64,000 nucleotides of DNA from Flavobacteriaceae bacterium (lineage in GTDB: Bacteria > Bacteroidota > Bacteroidia > Flavobacteriales > Flavobacteriaceae). The notes below the pieces were generated by a model. That model had not been told where the DNA came from. It searched no databases and saw nothing but the letters and a program-made list of their open reading frames with translations. The position numbers and the translations under genes were made by a program. This document shows positions 26,681 to 33,601 of this stretch, piece by piece (position 1 is the first letter of the stretch; every line of letters begins with the position of its first letter). Location: NCBI GenBank assembly GCA_028279515.1, contig JANQNQ010000003.1, positions 1 through 64,000 on the forward strand. Reading direction: 5' to 3'.

Positions 26681-26688
26681 TCAGCATC

Positions 26689-27201
26689 ATGTATACTATA
26701 CGCAACGCCAAGCCTCAAGAGTTTCAAGAAATCGGAAAACTTATGGTGAACGTCTATTCACAACTCAAAGGGTTTCCGAAACCAAACCAACAACCCACAT
26801 ACTATGGTCTCCTTGCAAACATTGGGCAACTGACATTAAAGCCTATGACCGAGTTGCTCGTAGCAGTTTCACCAACCAACCAGATAGCTGGTGCTGTTGT
26901 ATATTTTTCCGATATGAAGTTCTATGGCTCAGGAGGAACAGCACCGCTTGAAAAAGATGCATCTGGTTTTCGATTGCTGGCAGTAGATCCTGAAATTCGC
27001 GGAAAGGGAATTGGTAAACTGCTCACCAATGCGTGTATCAAAAAAGCCAAAGAGCATAAGAACTCCCAAATTATCATACATACCACAGCCGCTATGAAAA
27101 CTGCATGGGCGATGTATGAGAAATTAGGGTTTAAACGCTCTGAAGACCTAGACTTCATGCAAGAAAACCTGCCTGTCTTTGGTTTTCGATTGACATTATA
27201 G
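26689..27201 (+). CDS. GNAT-family N-acetyltransferase
   Basis: A 170-residue acetyltransferase with the acetyl-CoA loop RGKGIGKLL in motif A (LAVDPEIRGKGIGKLLTNACIKKA) and a C-terminal AMYEKLGFKR. It is cytoplasmic and the acceptor substrate is unknown. It is 8 bp behind the MarR gene and shares its promoter and operator. The downstream region is a heptanucleotide repeat cluster rather than a visible terminator. Confidence 0.9.
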   Translation: MYTIRNAKPQEFQEIGKLMVNVYSQLKGFPKPNQQPTYYGLLANIGQLTLKPMTELLVAVSPTNQIAGAVVYFSDMKFYGSGGTAPLEKDASGFRLLAVDPEIRGKGIGKLLTNACIKKAKEHKNSQIIIHTTAAMKTAWAMYEKLGFKRSEDLDFMQENLPVFGFRLTL

Positions 27202-27205
27202 TTTG

Positions 27206-27262
27206 GTATTAGGTAGTGAGTACAAAGTATTAAGTACAGAGTATTGAGTACTGGGTATGAAC
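27206..27262. repeat. Degenerate heptamer repeat, GAGT type
   Basis: Successive 7-bp units AGTGAGT, ACAAAGT, ATTAAGT, ACAGAGT, ATTGAGT, ACTGGGT in perfect 7-bp register, starting right after the GNAT stop codon. There is no ORF or terminator hairpin. Confidence 0.85.
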
Positions 27263-27284
27263 AATAAATAATAAATAATGCTTT

Positions 27285-27341
27285 CACCCAACACCCAGCA
27301 CACAACATCTCAAATCTCAAATCTCAATACTAACATCTATC
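27285..27341. repeat. Degenerate heptamer repeat, CATCTCA type
   Basis: Units CACCCAA, CACCCAG, CACACAA, CATCTCA, AATCTCA, AATCTCA, ATACTAA in 7-bp register. Its reverse complement resembles the GAGT-type array 25 bp upstream, so the two form a loose inverted pair before the SDR promoter. Confidence 0.82.
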
Positions 27342-27388
27342 ATTTATTCATCGAAAAGTAAAATGTATTCATGATTCTGTAATTGGTA

Positions 27389-27420
27389 TACATTTGAGAT
27401 GAGTGTTGGACGTAATTTTG
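27389..27420 (+). promoter_or_regulatory. Overlapping TAnnTTTG promoter elements for the SDR gene
   Basis: Two exact TAnnTTTG matches: TACATTTG (27389-27396) and TAATTTTG (27413-27420). The TTTG of the first lies 16 bp before the second, close to the usual -33/-7 spacing, so the second is the more likely -7 box for the ATG at 27450. Confidence 0.6.
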
Positions 27421-27449
27421 CCTCAGAAATCATTACAAACAACACGAAG

Positions 27450-28280
27450 ATGAAAAAAGTAATTCTTATTACAGGGGCTTCTTCAGGGATAGGAAAGGAC
27501 ACAGCCCTACAATTGATTAAAGAAGGACACATAGTATATGGTGCTGCCAGACGTCTGGATAAAATGAAGGACATTGAAAATGCTGGCGGTCATGCCATAC
27601 AAATGGATGTCACGAATGTACTAGAGGTACGTAATGCTGTGAAGCGTGTCATTGACGAACAACAACGAATAGATGTACTCTTCAACAACGCTGGCTATGC
27701 GGTTTATGGGGCGGTCGAAACGGTTTCAATCGAAGATGCCAAGCGACAGTTTGATGTAAATATCTTCGGATTGGCTCGTATTACAAAAGAGGTACTTCCG
27801 TATATGCGAAAACAAAAAAGCGGAACCATCATTAATACCTCTTCCATGGGCGGAAAGATGTATTCTCCATTAGGCGCTTGGTACCATGCCACGAAGCACG
27901 CATTAGAAGGTTGGAGCGATTGCCTTCGTCTCGAATTGAAGCAATTCGGAATCGATGTAGTCGTAATTGAACCAGGTGGTATCAATACAGAATTTGGAGA
28001 CGTCATGTACGAACCCATGGTAGAACGTGCTAGTGGCACTCCGTATGAGAACATTAGCAATCAAATGGCCCAAGCCACTCGAGATCTCTACAGCGAAGGA
28101 AAATTATCTTCACCGCGAGTCATTTCAGATTTGGTTTCGAAAGCGATCAGCAGTGCCAAACCAAAAACACGTTATGTGGCTGGCAAATTTGCAAAACCAA
28201 TGCTATTCGTAAGAAAGTATTTTGGAGACCGAATTTTTGACAAAGTCGTAATGAGTCAAGTAAATTCAAGAAGTAATTAA
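27450..28280 (+). CDS. Short-chain dehydrogenase/reductase (SDR)
   Basis: A 276-residue NAD(P)-dependent oxidoreductase of the classical SDR type: cofactor motif TGASSGIG (residues ~8-15), NNAG near residue 87, catalytic Ser in INTSSMGG and YxxxK as YHATK. The Arg in AARRL after strand 2 favours NADP(H). ATG 27450 begins the Rossmann strand; TTG 27399 would add 17 residues. It is cytoplasmic; the substrate is unknown. The AraC regulator gene begins 51 bp downstream on the same strand, a typical SDR-AraC neighbourhood in Flavobacteriia. Confidence 0.92.
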   Translation: MKKVILITGASSGIGKDTALQLIKEGHIVYGAARRLDKMKDIENAGGHAIQMDVTNVLEVRNAVKRVIDEQQRIDVLFNNAGYAVYGAVETVSIEDAKRQFDVNIFGLARITKEVLPYMRKQKSGTIINTSSMGGKMYSPLGAWYHATKHALEGWSDCLRLELKQFGIDVVVIEPGGINTEFGDVMYEPMVERASGTPYENISNQMAQATRDLYSEGKLSSPRVISDLVSKAISSAKPKTRYVAGKFAKPMLFVRKYFGDRIFDKVVMSQVNSRSN

Positions 28281-28331
28281 CTTGAGGCAGCAGACAAATA
28301 CGTACATTTATAATACAGGAAAACAGTTGGT

Positions 28332-29231
28332 ATGATAACCATCAATACAATAACCCAGATTCATGAAGTATTGGGACTAGGGAAGCCCAAACATCCATTG
28401 GTCACCTTGATTCATCACAAAGATTATCCGCGTGACCTAGATTTCGGTAATGCGAAGTTTGTGGTCGACCTCTATCAAATATCAATGAAGGAAGGGGTAG
28501 AGGGATATATGGGCTATGGCCGAAACACCTATGATTTTCAAGAAGGGACAATGATCTTTACAAAACCGGGTCAAGTAATAACAGCAGGAGACAAAGAGTT
28601 TGACGAAGATCCAAAAGGTTGGTCCCTTATGTTTCACCCAGATTTGATCCGCAGGTCAGCATTGGCCAAGAATATCAGCCAATACACCTTCTTCTCGTAC
28701 GATGTACATGAGGCACTGCACCTTTCTGATGAAGAAAAACAATTGCTTACCAACCTGGTAAATACGATTGAGAGCGAATATCAGAATCCCATTGACAAAC
28801 ACAGTCAAAAGCTGATCGTTTCTAACGTCGAATTGCTACTAGATTATTGCATGCGCTACTACGACCGACAATTCTATTTGCGCACCAATTTGAATCAGGA
28901 CGTGATCACCAAGTTCGAAGCGGTGCTTGAAGCATATTACAATTCAGATAAGCCTCAAGAATTAGGTGTTCCCTCAGTAAAGTATTGCGGAGAAGCATTG
29001 AACATGTCACCAAACTACCTCAGTGACTTGCTAAAAAAAGAGACCGGAAGTAATGCCAAAGAACATATCCACCGTCTCATACTTAACAAGGCTAAAAACC
29101 GTCTATTAGGCACAACCAACTCTATCGGAGAGATTGCCTATAGTCTAGGCTTCGAGTACCCACAGCATTTTAGCAAACTCTTCAAGAGCAAATCGGGCAT
29201 GAGTCCCGCCCAATACCGTAGAATGAATTGA
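28332..29231 (+). CDS. AraC-family transcriptional regulator
   Basis: A 299-residue regulator with an N-terminal cupin-like arm (FVVDLYQISMKEGVEGYMGYGRNTYDFQEGTMIFTKPGQ) and C-terminal AraC double HTH (CGEALNMSPNYLSDLLKKETG, SIGEIAYSLGFEYPQHFSKLFKSKSG, SPAQYRRMN). It is the type that follows SDR genes in Bacteroidota and probably controls the SDR at 27450. ATG 28332. The next gene starts 79 bp downstream, behind a short CATT-rich stretch. Confidence 0.9.
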   Translation: MITINTITQIHEVLGLGKPKHPLVTLIHHKDYPRDLDFGNAKFVVDLYQISMKEGVEGYMGYGRNTYDFQEGTMIFTKPGQVITAGDKEFDEDPKGWSLMFHPDLIRRSALAKNISQYTFFSYDVHEALHLSDEEKQLLTNLVNTIESEYQNPIDKHSQKLIVSNVELLLDYCMRYYDRQFYLRTNLNQDVITKFEAVLEAYYNSDKPQELGVPSVKYCGEALNMSPNYLSDLLKKETGSNAKEHIHRLILNKAKNRLLGTTNSIGEIAYSLGFEYPQHFSKLFKSKSGMSPAQYRRMN

Positions 29232-29270
29232 GCGCTGATACCGCATACCAAATTTATTATGTAAGTCACA

Positions 29271-29305
29271 TCATTTCATTCATTCATTATCTCATTAAAT
29301 CATTG
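29271..29305. repeat. CATT-rich degenerate repeat
   Basis: TCATTTCATTCATTCATTATCTCATTAAATCATTG, a low-complexity stretch just before the MBL gene. The core ATTCATTATCTCAT recurs at 38319-38332 upstream of the EamA gene, so it belongs to the intergenic repeats. Confidence 0.6.
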
Positions 29306-29310
29306 AAAAA

Positions 29311-30450
29311 GTGAAACGCTTTAAAAAAATCGCAAAACGTATGTTACTAGCAATTATAGGACTTATTGTATTATTAATACTGGCATACCAGGCATTTGTA
29401 AATTTCAGTCCAAGTTTTGGAGGTGATGTTTCCTCAGAAATGCAAAAACAATATGAAAAGTCACCCAATTATAACAAAGGCAAATTTTATAACGAAAAGA
29501 AAGAAGTTCCAGAGGATATGAGTTTCGGACAAATGCTGAAACTCTCCAGAAAGTTTTTTTTTACAAAGGTGCCTAATGGAAGTCCATCTAAAGACCTCAA
29601 AGTTGAAAAGGTTGATTCTGTAGACATTGCCGATTATAACGGAGAAACTCGATTGATATGGTTCGGCCATTCTACATTCTTGCTGCAAGTAGATGACAAG
29701 AATGTTTTATTGGACCCCATGTTCGGAAACGTTCCGGCGCCGCATCCTTGGCTAGGATCAGGTCGCTTTAGCGAAGAATTGCCAATTGCCATTGAAAAAC
29801 TACCCAAGATTGATGCGATTGTAATTTCTCATGATCATTATGACCATCTCGACTACGAATCGATTGAAAAACTAAAAGAAAAGGTAGATATGTTCTACAC
29901 TCCGTTAGGGGTAGGAGTACATCTCAAGAAATGGGGCGTAGAGGACAATCGTATCGTCGAATTGGACTGGTGGGAAGAGGTAAACCATGAAGGTTTGTTG
30001 TTAGCCTGTACCCCCGCACAGCATTTTTCGGGTAGAAAGTTCGGCAATCGTCAAAGCACATTGTGGAGTTCATGGGTAATCAAATCAAATAGCAAGAATA
30101 TCTTTTTCAGTGGTGACAGCGGCTACGGAGACCATTTTAAGACCATCGGCGCTAAATACGGACCTTTTGACTTTGCCATGATGGAATGCGGACAATACAA
30201 TGAAAACTGGGCAGACATCCATATGATGCCCGAAGAAACCGCTCAAGCAAGTGCCGACCTAAGTGCGCAAACCTTTATGCCAATACATTGGGGCGCCTTC
30301 AAGCTAGCATTGCATTCATGGACAGACCCTATTGAGCGCGTTTCAAAAAAGGCCAAAGAGTTACAGCTTCCTATGATCGCACCCGAGATAGGAGCCTCCA
30401 TCGTACTTGATAACCTTCCGCAGGAAAACATAGAATGGTGGGAACGTTAG
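29311..30450 (+). CDS. Membrane-anchored MBL-fold hydrolase (NAPE-PLD/UlaG-like)
   Basis: A 379-residue metallo-beta-lactamase-fold protein. The N-terminus is a signal anchor (KRFKKIAKRMLLAIIGLIVLLILAY shortened: basic cluster then ~18 hydrophobic residues), so it faces the periplasm. The metal site is complete: HDHYDH (in VISHDHYDHLDY), QHFSGR, FFSGDSGYGDHF and the final H in PIHWGAF. The pattern WFGHSTFLLQVDDKNVLLDPMFG and PLGVGVHLKKWG matches the N-acyl-phosphatidylethanolamine phospholipase D / UlaG group, so a lipid phosphodiester is a plausible substrate. The start is GTG 29311; ATG 29341 would remove the basic cluster. Confidence 0.85.
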   Translation: MKRFKKIAKRMLLAIIGLIVLLILAYQAFVNFSPSFGGDVSSEMQKQYEKSPNYNKGKFYNEKKEVPEDMSFGQMLKLSRKFFFTKVPNGSPSKDLKVEKVDSVDIADYNGETRLIWFGHSTFLLQVDDKNVLLDPMFGNVPAPHPWLGSGRFSEELPIAIEKLPKIDAIVISHDHYDHLDYESIEKLKEKVDMFYTPLGVGVHLKKWGVEDNRIVELDWWEEVNHEGLLLACTPAQHFSGRKFGNRQSTLWSSWVIKSNSKNIFFSGDSGYGDHFKTIGAKYGPFDFAMMECGQYNENWADIHMMPEETAQASADLSAQTFMPIHWGAFKLALHSWTDPIERVSKKAKELQLPMIAPEIGASIVLDNLPQENIEWWER

Positions 30451-30562
30451 TTGTTAGTACAGAGTACAAAGTGTTAAGTATATAGTATTGAGATGTGTCT
30501 TTACAATCCGAAGCCCTTGGGGCGAAGGGTTGAGATATGAGATGTTAGTATTGTGAGTACAA
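30451..30562. repeat. Degenerate heptamer repeats, GAGT/GAGAT type
   Basis: Units AGTACAG, AGTACAA, AGTGTTA, AGTATAT, AGTATTG, AGATGTG run from about 30455 to 30496, directly after the MBL stop codon. A short GC-rich hairpin (CCCTTGGGGCGAAGGG, near 30516-30531) separates them from a second block TGAGATA, TGAGATG, TTAGTAT (30531-30551). Confidence 0.75.
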
Positions 30563-30575
30563 AATGATACTCTAT

Positions 30576-30708
30576 GTCAGTTCGAGCACAGTCGAGAACG
30601 AGCACTACCGAGGACAAAATGTATTTTGTTCGAAGGTATCTGGTGAAACCGGTCGAGAACAAAATATATTCTGAGCGAAGGCATCTGGTGAAACCCGTCG
30701 AGAACAAC
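30576..30708. repeat. Dispersed 61-bp-type repeat with palindromic core
   Basis: Carries TTCGAGCAC, TCGAGAACGAGCACTACCGAGG, the palindrome ACAAAATGTATTTTGT (30614-30629) and TCTGGTGAAACC, followed by a shortened second unit (46 bp). It is clearly the same element as the tandem repeat at 45318-45460. No ORF is present. Confidence 0.85.
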
Positions 30709-30736
30709 TAAAAAGAAAGTTTTCTATCTTTCATGT

Positions 30737-31579
30737 GTGAATCACCCCGCAGAAATAGAGCAATACATTCGATCCAATTACCAAAACAAGATTACCAAGT
30801 CGCAATTGGAAGACACGTTTTTCTATTCGCACAGAAATCTACAGCGTATTTTTAAAGCGAACTTTGATGAGACCATTGGAGGATTCCAAATGCGCATGCG
30901 CTTAGAGAGTGCAGCAAAGTTGATCTTGTATTCAGAGAAATCAGTGGGAGAGATCGCTATTGAAGTAGGATACGACAGTATTCAGGCGTTTAGAAAGGCG
31001 TTTAAGGCGCATTTTGATCATCCTCCTAGCTATTTCAAGAAAAACAAGGAACTGTTGGTCTTAGAAAGGTTCGAGGTAGTTCAGCAGCAGTTTTATCCCG
31101 AACAGTTTCCATGGGAAATTACCACCTTGGAAGCAATGCAATTGGTTTGCGCTCGTGTTCGAGGCTCATACGATTCGTTGGCGATCGATACACTATGGGA
31201 GGCATTACACGATTACTGTGATGTTTCAGGTGTCGATTGTGATCTTACAAAACCCATCGGAATCATTCAAGACGATGAAGAAATCACCGAAGAACATATG
31301 TGTACATACGAAGCTTGCTTTCCGTTGCGGGAACAAGTTACCATAACTTCAAATGAATTCTACATAAAAGAACTTCCCGAACGAAGGTATGCAAAGTTCC
31401 TTCACAAAGGAAGCTACCGTACCTTATCTGATACATATAGATGGATTCATGGACATTGGCTGGTGAAAGAACCCTATCAATTTTCAGAGCATCCCGCCAT
31501 AGAAGTCTATGTGAAGAATGAATTGCACACGAGTAATGAAGCTCACTATGAAACGGAAGTCTACCTTCCGATTCTGTGA
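30737..31579 (+). CDS. AraC-type regulator with GyrI-like effector domain
   Basis: A 280-residue regulator with the domain order reversed from most AraC proteins: HTH first (residues 1-100: QYIRSNYQNKITKSQLEDTF, SVGEIAIEVGYDSIQAFRKAFKAHF, PPSYFKK), then a GyrI-like/AraC_E_bind effector domain (~120-280: VCARVRGSYDS, TKPIGIIQDDEEI, LPERRYAKFLHKGSYRTLSDTYRWIHGHWL). Such proteins bind hydrophobic or cationic drugs. The start is GTG 30737; an ATG at 30733 is in another frame. The start lies 29 bp after the repeat cluster. It may control the adjacent amidohydrolase gene, 76 bp downstream. Confidence 0.88.
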   Translation: MNHPAEIEQYIRSNYQNKITKSQLEDTFFYSHRNLQRIFKANFDETIGGFQMRMRLESAAKLILYSEKSVGEIAIEVGYDSIQAFRKAFKAHFDHPPSYFKKNKELLVLERFEVVQQQFYPEQFPWEITTLEAMQLVCARVRGSYDSLAIDTLWEALHDYCDVSGVDCDLTKPIGIIQDDEEITEEHMCTYEACFPLREQVTITSNEFYIKELPERRYAKFLHKGSYRTLSDTYRWIHGHWLVKEPYQFSEHPAIEVYVKNELHTSNEAHYETEVYLPIL

Positions 31580-31655
31580 TTTTGTCGCTTTAGGACTACC
31601 TGACAACGATAGAAAAGAGGTTACTTGCCAACAATTCATCAATTCACTTTAAAAC

Positions 31656-33344
31656 ATGAACAAAACACACATGAAGTTTCTATTATTGATTCTGTTACTA
31701 AATGCAAGCGGTTGTGCTAGCGACGATACACATAATGATCCCGGTCCGAACGAAGAACAACTATATGTGAACGGAAGGATTTACACGGTCAATGAGAACC
31801 AACCTTGGGCAGAGGCCATGTTGGTAAAAGCAGGAATCATCATAGCCATAGGGTCCACTGAATCAGTAGAAGCACAAGCTTCTGAAAATGCCGAGAAAAT
31901 AGACCTCGAAGGGCATATGATACTCCCAGGGATACACGATGTGCACGTACATCCGCTAGAGGCAGCATCAGAGAACTTTCAATTTTCATTGTCGCCCGAA
32001 GAAACCGATCCTGAAAATTATGTAGGTGCCATCTCCCAAGCGGTTCAAAACGCACAAGGAGGATGGGTCTTAGGATGGGGGTTCGATGTTTACACATTGT
32101 TAGATGCACAACGACCTCCAATAGATATCTTGGATGATATTTCTACAACCAAACCTATTGTGATCATGGAACAGACTTCACATGCGGTATGGGTCAACTC
32201 GAAAGCATTGGCCATGGCCGGGATCGATTCAAGCACACCGAATCCCACGGGAGGTGTGATCATGAAAGATGAGAACGGAAACCCCAATGGGATGCTTTTC
32301 GACAACGCTGGCGACCTTGTGGTGGATCAAGCTATTGCCGCTATTCCAAACAGCGAACAGCAAGATTATGAAGGGTTGGTATATTATTCGCTTCCAGAGT
32401 TGGCCAAGAATGGGATCACCTCCGTTTGTGATGCACGCGTGTATTGGAAACGCAATTATCATCAGACCTGGCAGCGTGTGGCAGACGAAGGAAAGTTGAT
32501 AGCACGCGTCAATCTAGGATTATGGGTTTACCCAACAGAAGACGATGCCACGCAAATCGCTTCTTTGCAATCCATGTATCGAAATGACGCCAATAGTTTA
32601 CTTAAGATCAATCAGATTAAGCTCTATGCTGACGGAATTGTGATCAACACTACCTCGGCAATGGAAGAGGATTACTTGATAGACCTTTTCGAATTACCGA
32701 CCAACAACGGGCTCAATTACATCAATGAAAGCAGAATTGCTCAGTATATCTCGGCATTAGAACCTACAGGTTTTGATTTCCATATTCACGCTATTGGTAA
32801 TCGCGGAGTAAAGGAAGCCCTCAATGCCATCGAGCAAAGTGCAGGCCCCCAAGGACGACACCGTCTTACACACCTCGAGTATATTAATCCTTCAGACTAT
32901 ACACGTTTTGCACAATTGAATGTTACTGCTGATGTACAGGTTGCAGGCCATTTTACGAACCCGTCAGAATGGCATGAATTCGATGAGTTGGTAGATCCTG
33001 CATTGAATGACGCCATCATTCCGATTAAATCCTTACAACAAGCCGATGCAAGAATCACGTTAAGCAGCGATTGGGATGTAAGCACGTTAAATCCTTTTGT
33101 AGGAATGCAGCATGCTGTGACAAGAGCTCCCCAAGAACTCTCATTGGCCGAAGCTATAAAAGCATATACGATCAATGCTGCCTATGTGATGAGACAAGAG
33201 AATACAGTAGGAAGTCTAGAAGTAGGTAAAGAAGCCGACTTTGTCGTAATAGACCAAAACATCTTTGACATTCCGGCAAATGAAATCGGCCAAACGCGAG
33301 TGTTGGAAACCTATTTGCAAGGAAGACTGGTCTTTAATCGTTGA
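31656..33344 (+). CDS. YtcJ-like amidohydrolase, lipoprotein
   Basis: A 562-residue metal-dependent hydrolase of the Amidohydro_3/YtcJ group. The N-terminus is a lipoprotein signal (hydrophobic LLLILLLNASGC). Metal and catalytic residues: HVHPLE (HxH in DVHVHP), HIHAIGNRG, RLTHLEYI, and the Asp in TLSSDWDVS. The C-terminus has the usual TINAAYVMRQENTVGSLEVGKEADFVVID. The enzyme is likely lipid-anchored in the periplasm and cleaves an N-substituted amide; the substrate is unknown. ATG 31656 is used; ATG 31671 would also leave a complete signal. Confidence 0.88.
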   Translation: MNKTHMKFLLLILLLNASGCASDDTHNDPGPNEEQLYVNGRIYTVNENQPWAEAMLVKAGIIIAIGSTESVEAQASENAEKIDLEGHMILPGIHDVHVHPLEAASENFQFSLSPEETDPENYVGAISQAVQNAQGGWVLGWGFDVYTLLDAQRPPIDILDDISTTKPIVIMEQTSHAVWVNSKALAMAGIDSSTPNPTGGVIMKDENGNPNGMLFDNAGDLVVDQAIAAIPNSEQQDYEGLVYYSLPELAKNGITSVCDARVYWKRNYHQTWQRVADEGKLIARVNLGLWVYPTEDDATQIASLQSMYRNDANSLLKINQIKLYADGIVINTTSAMEEDYLIDLFELPTNNGLNYINESRIAQYISALEPTGFDFHIHAIGNRGVKEALNAIEQSAGPQGRHRLTHLEYINPSDYTRFAQLNVTADVQVAGHFTNPSEWHEFDELVDPALNDAIIPIKSLQQADARITLSSDWDVSTLNPFVGMQHAVTRAPQELSLAEAIKAYTINAAYVMRQENTVGSLEVGKEADFVVIDQNIFDIPANEIGQTRVLETYLQGRLVFNR

Positions 33345-33512
33345 GCAAGCTCATTATTGGCCATTTGAATTCTAAAATTCAAACATTGAAAAAACACGCA
33401 TTTATACGGGTATATCTAATTATTGGTAATCGTAACTTTACAGCCTCCAAATTACTAGATAGTAATGCAGTATAGTAAGTGTACTAGCTGTAAGTTATGT
33501 TTTTTTATAGGG

Positions 33513-33548
33513 GAAAGACCTCAGGTGCGTAAGTACTCGAGGTCTTTC
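33513..33548. other. Strong 10-bp hairpin without U-tract
   Basis: A perfect inverted repeat GAAAGACCTC (33513-33522) and GAGGTCTTTC (33539-33548) around a 16-nt loop, between two converging genes. Neither flank has a T-run in the terminator position (TTTTTTA precedes the left arm). It may be a terminator working without a U-tract. The rest of 33345-33601 shows nothing I can assign. Confidence 0.6.
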
Positions 33549-33601
33549 AGTATGTAGCTGTATTGCTAGGTTTACGGTCGTTTTACGCCGAAACACAACA
33601 A

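Noticed and set aside
27206-27341. Heptamer region as a possible small ORF or CRISPR
   Set aside because: Stops occur in all frames at short intervals, and the 7-bp register with no spacers does not fit either feature.
27704-28060. 118-codon minus-strand ORF in the SDR gene
   Set aside because: Fully inside the SDR gene; no recognisable domain.
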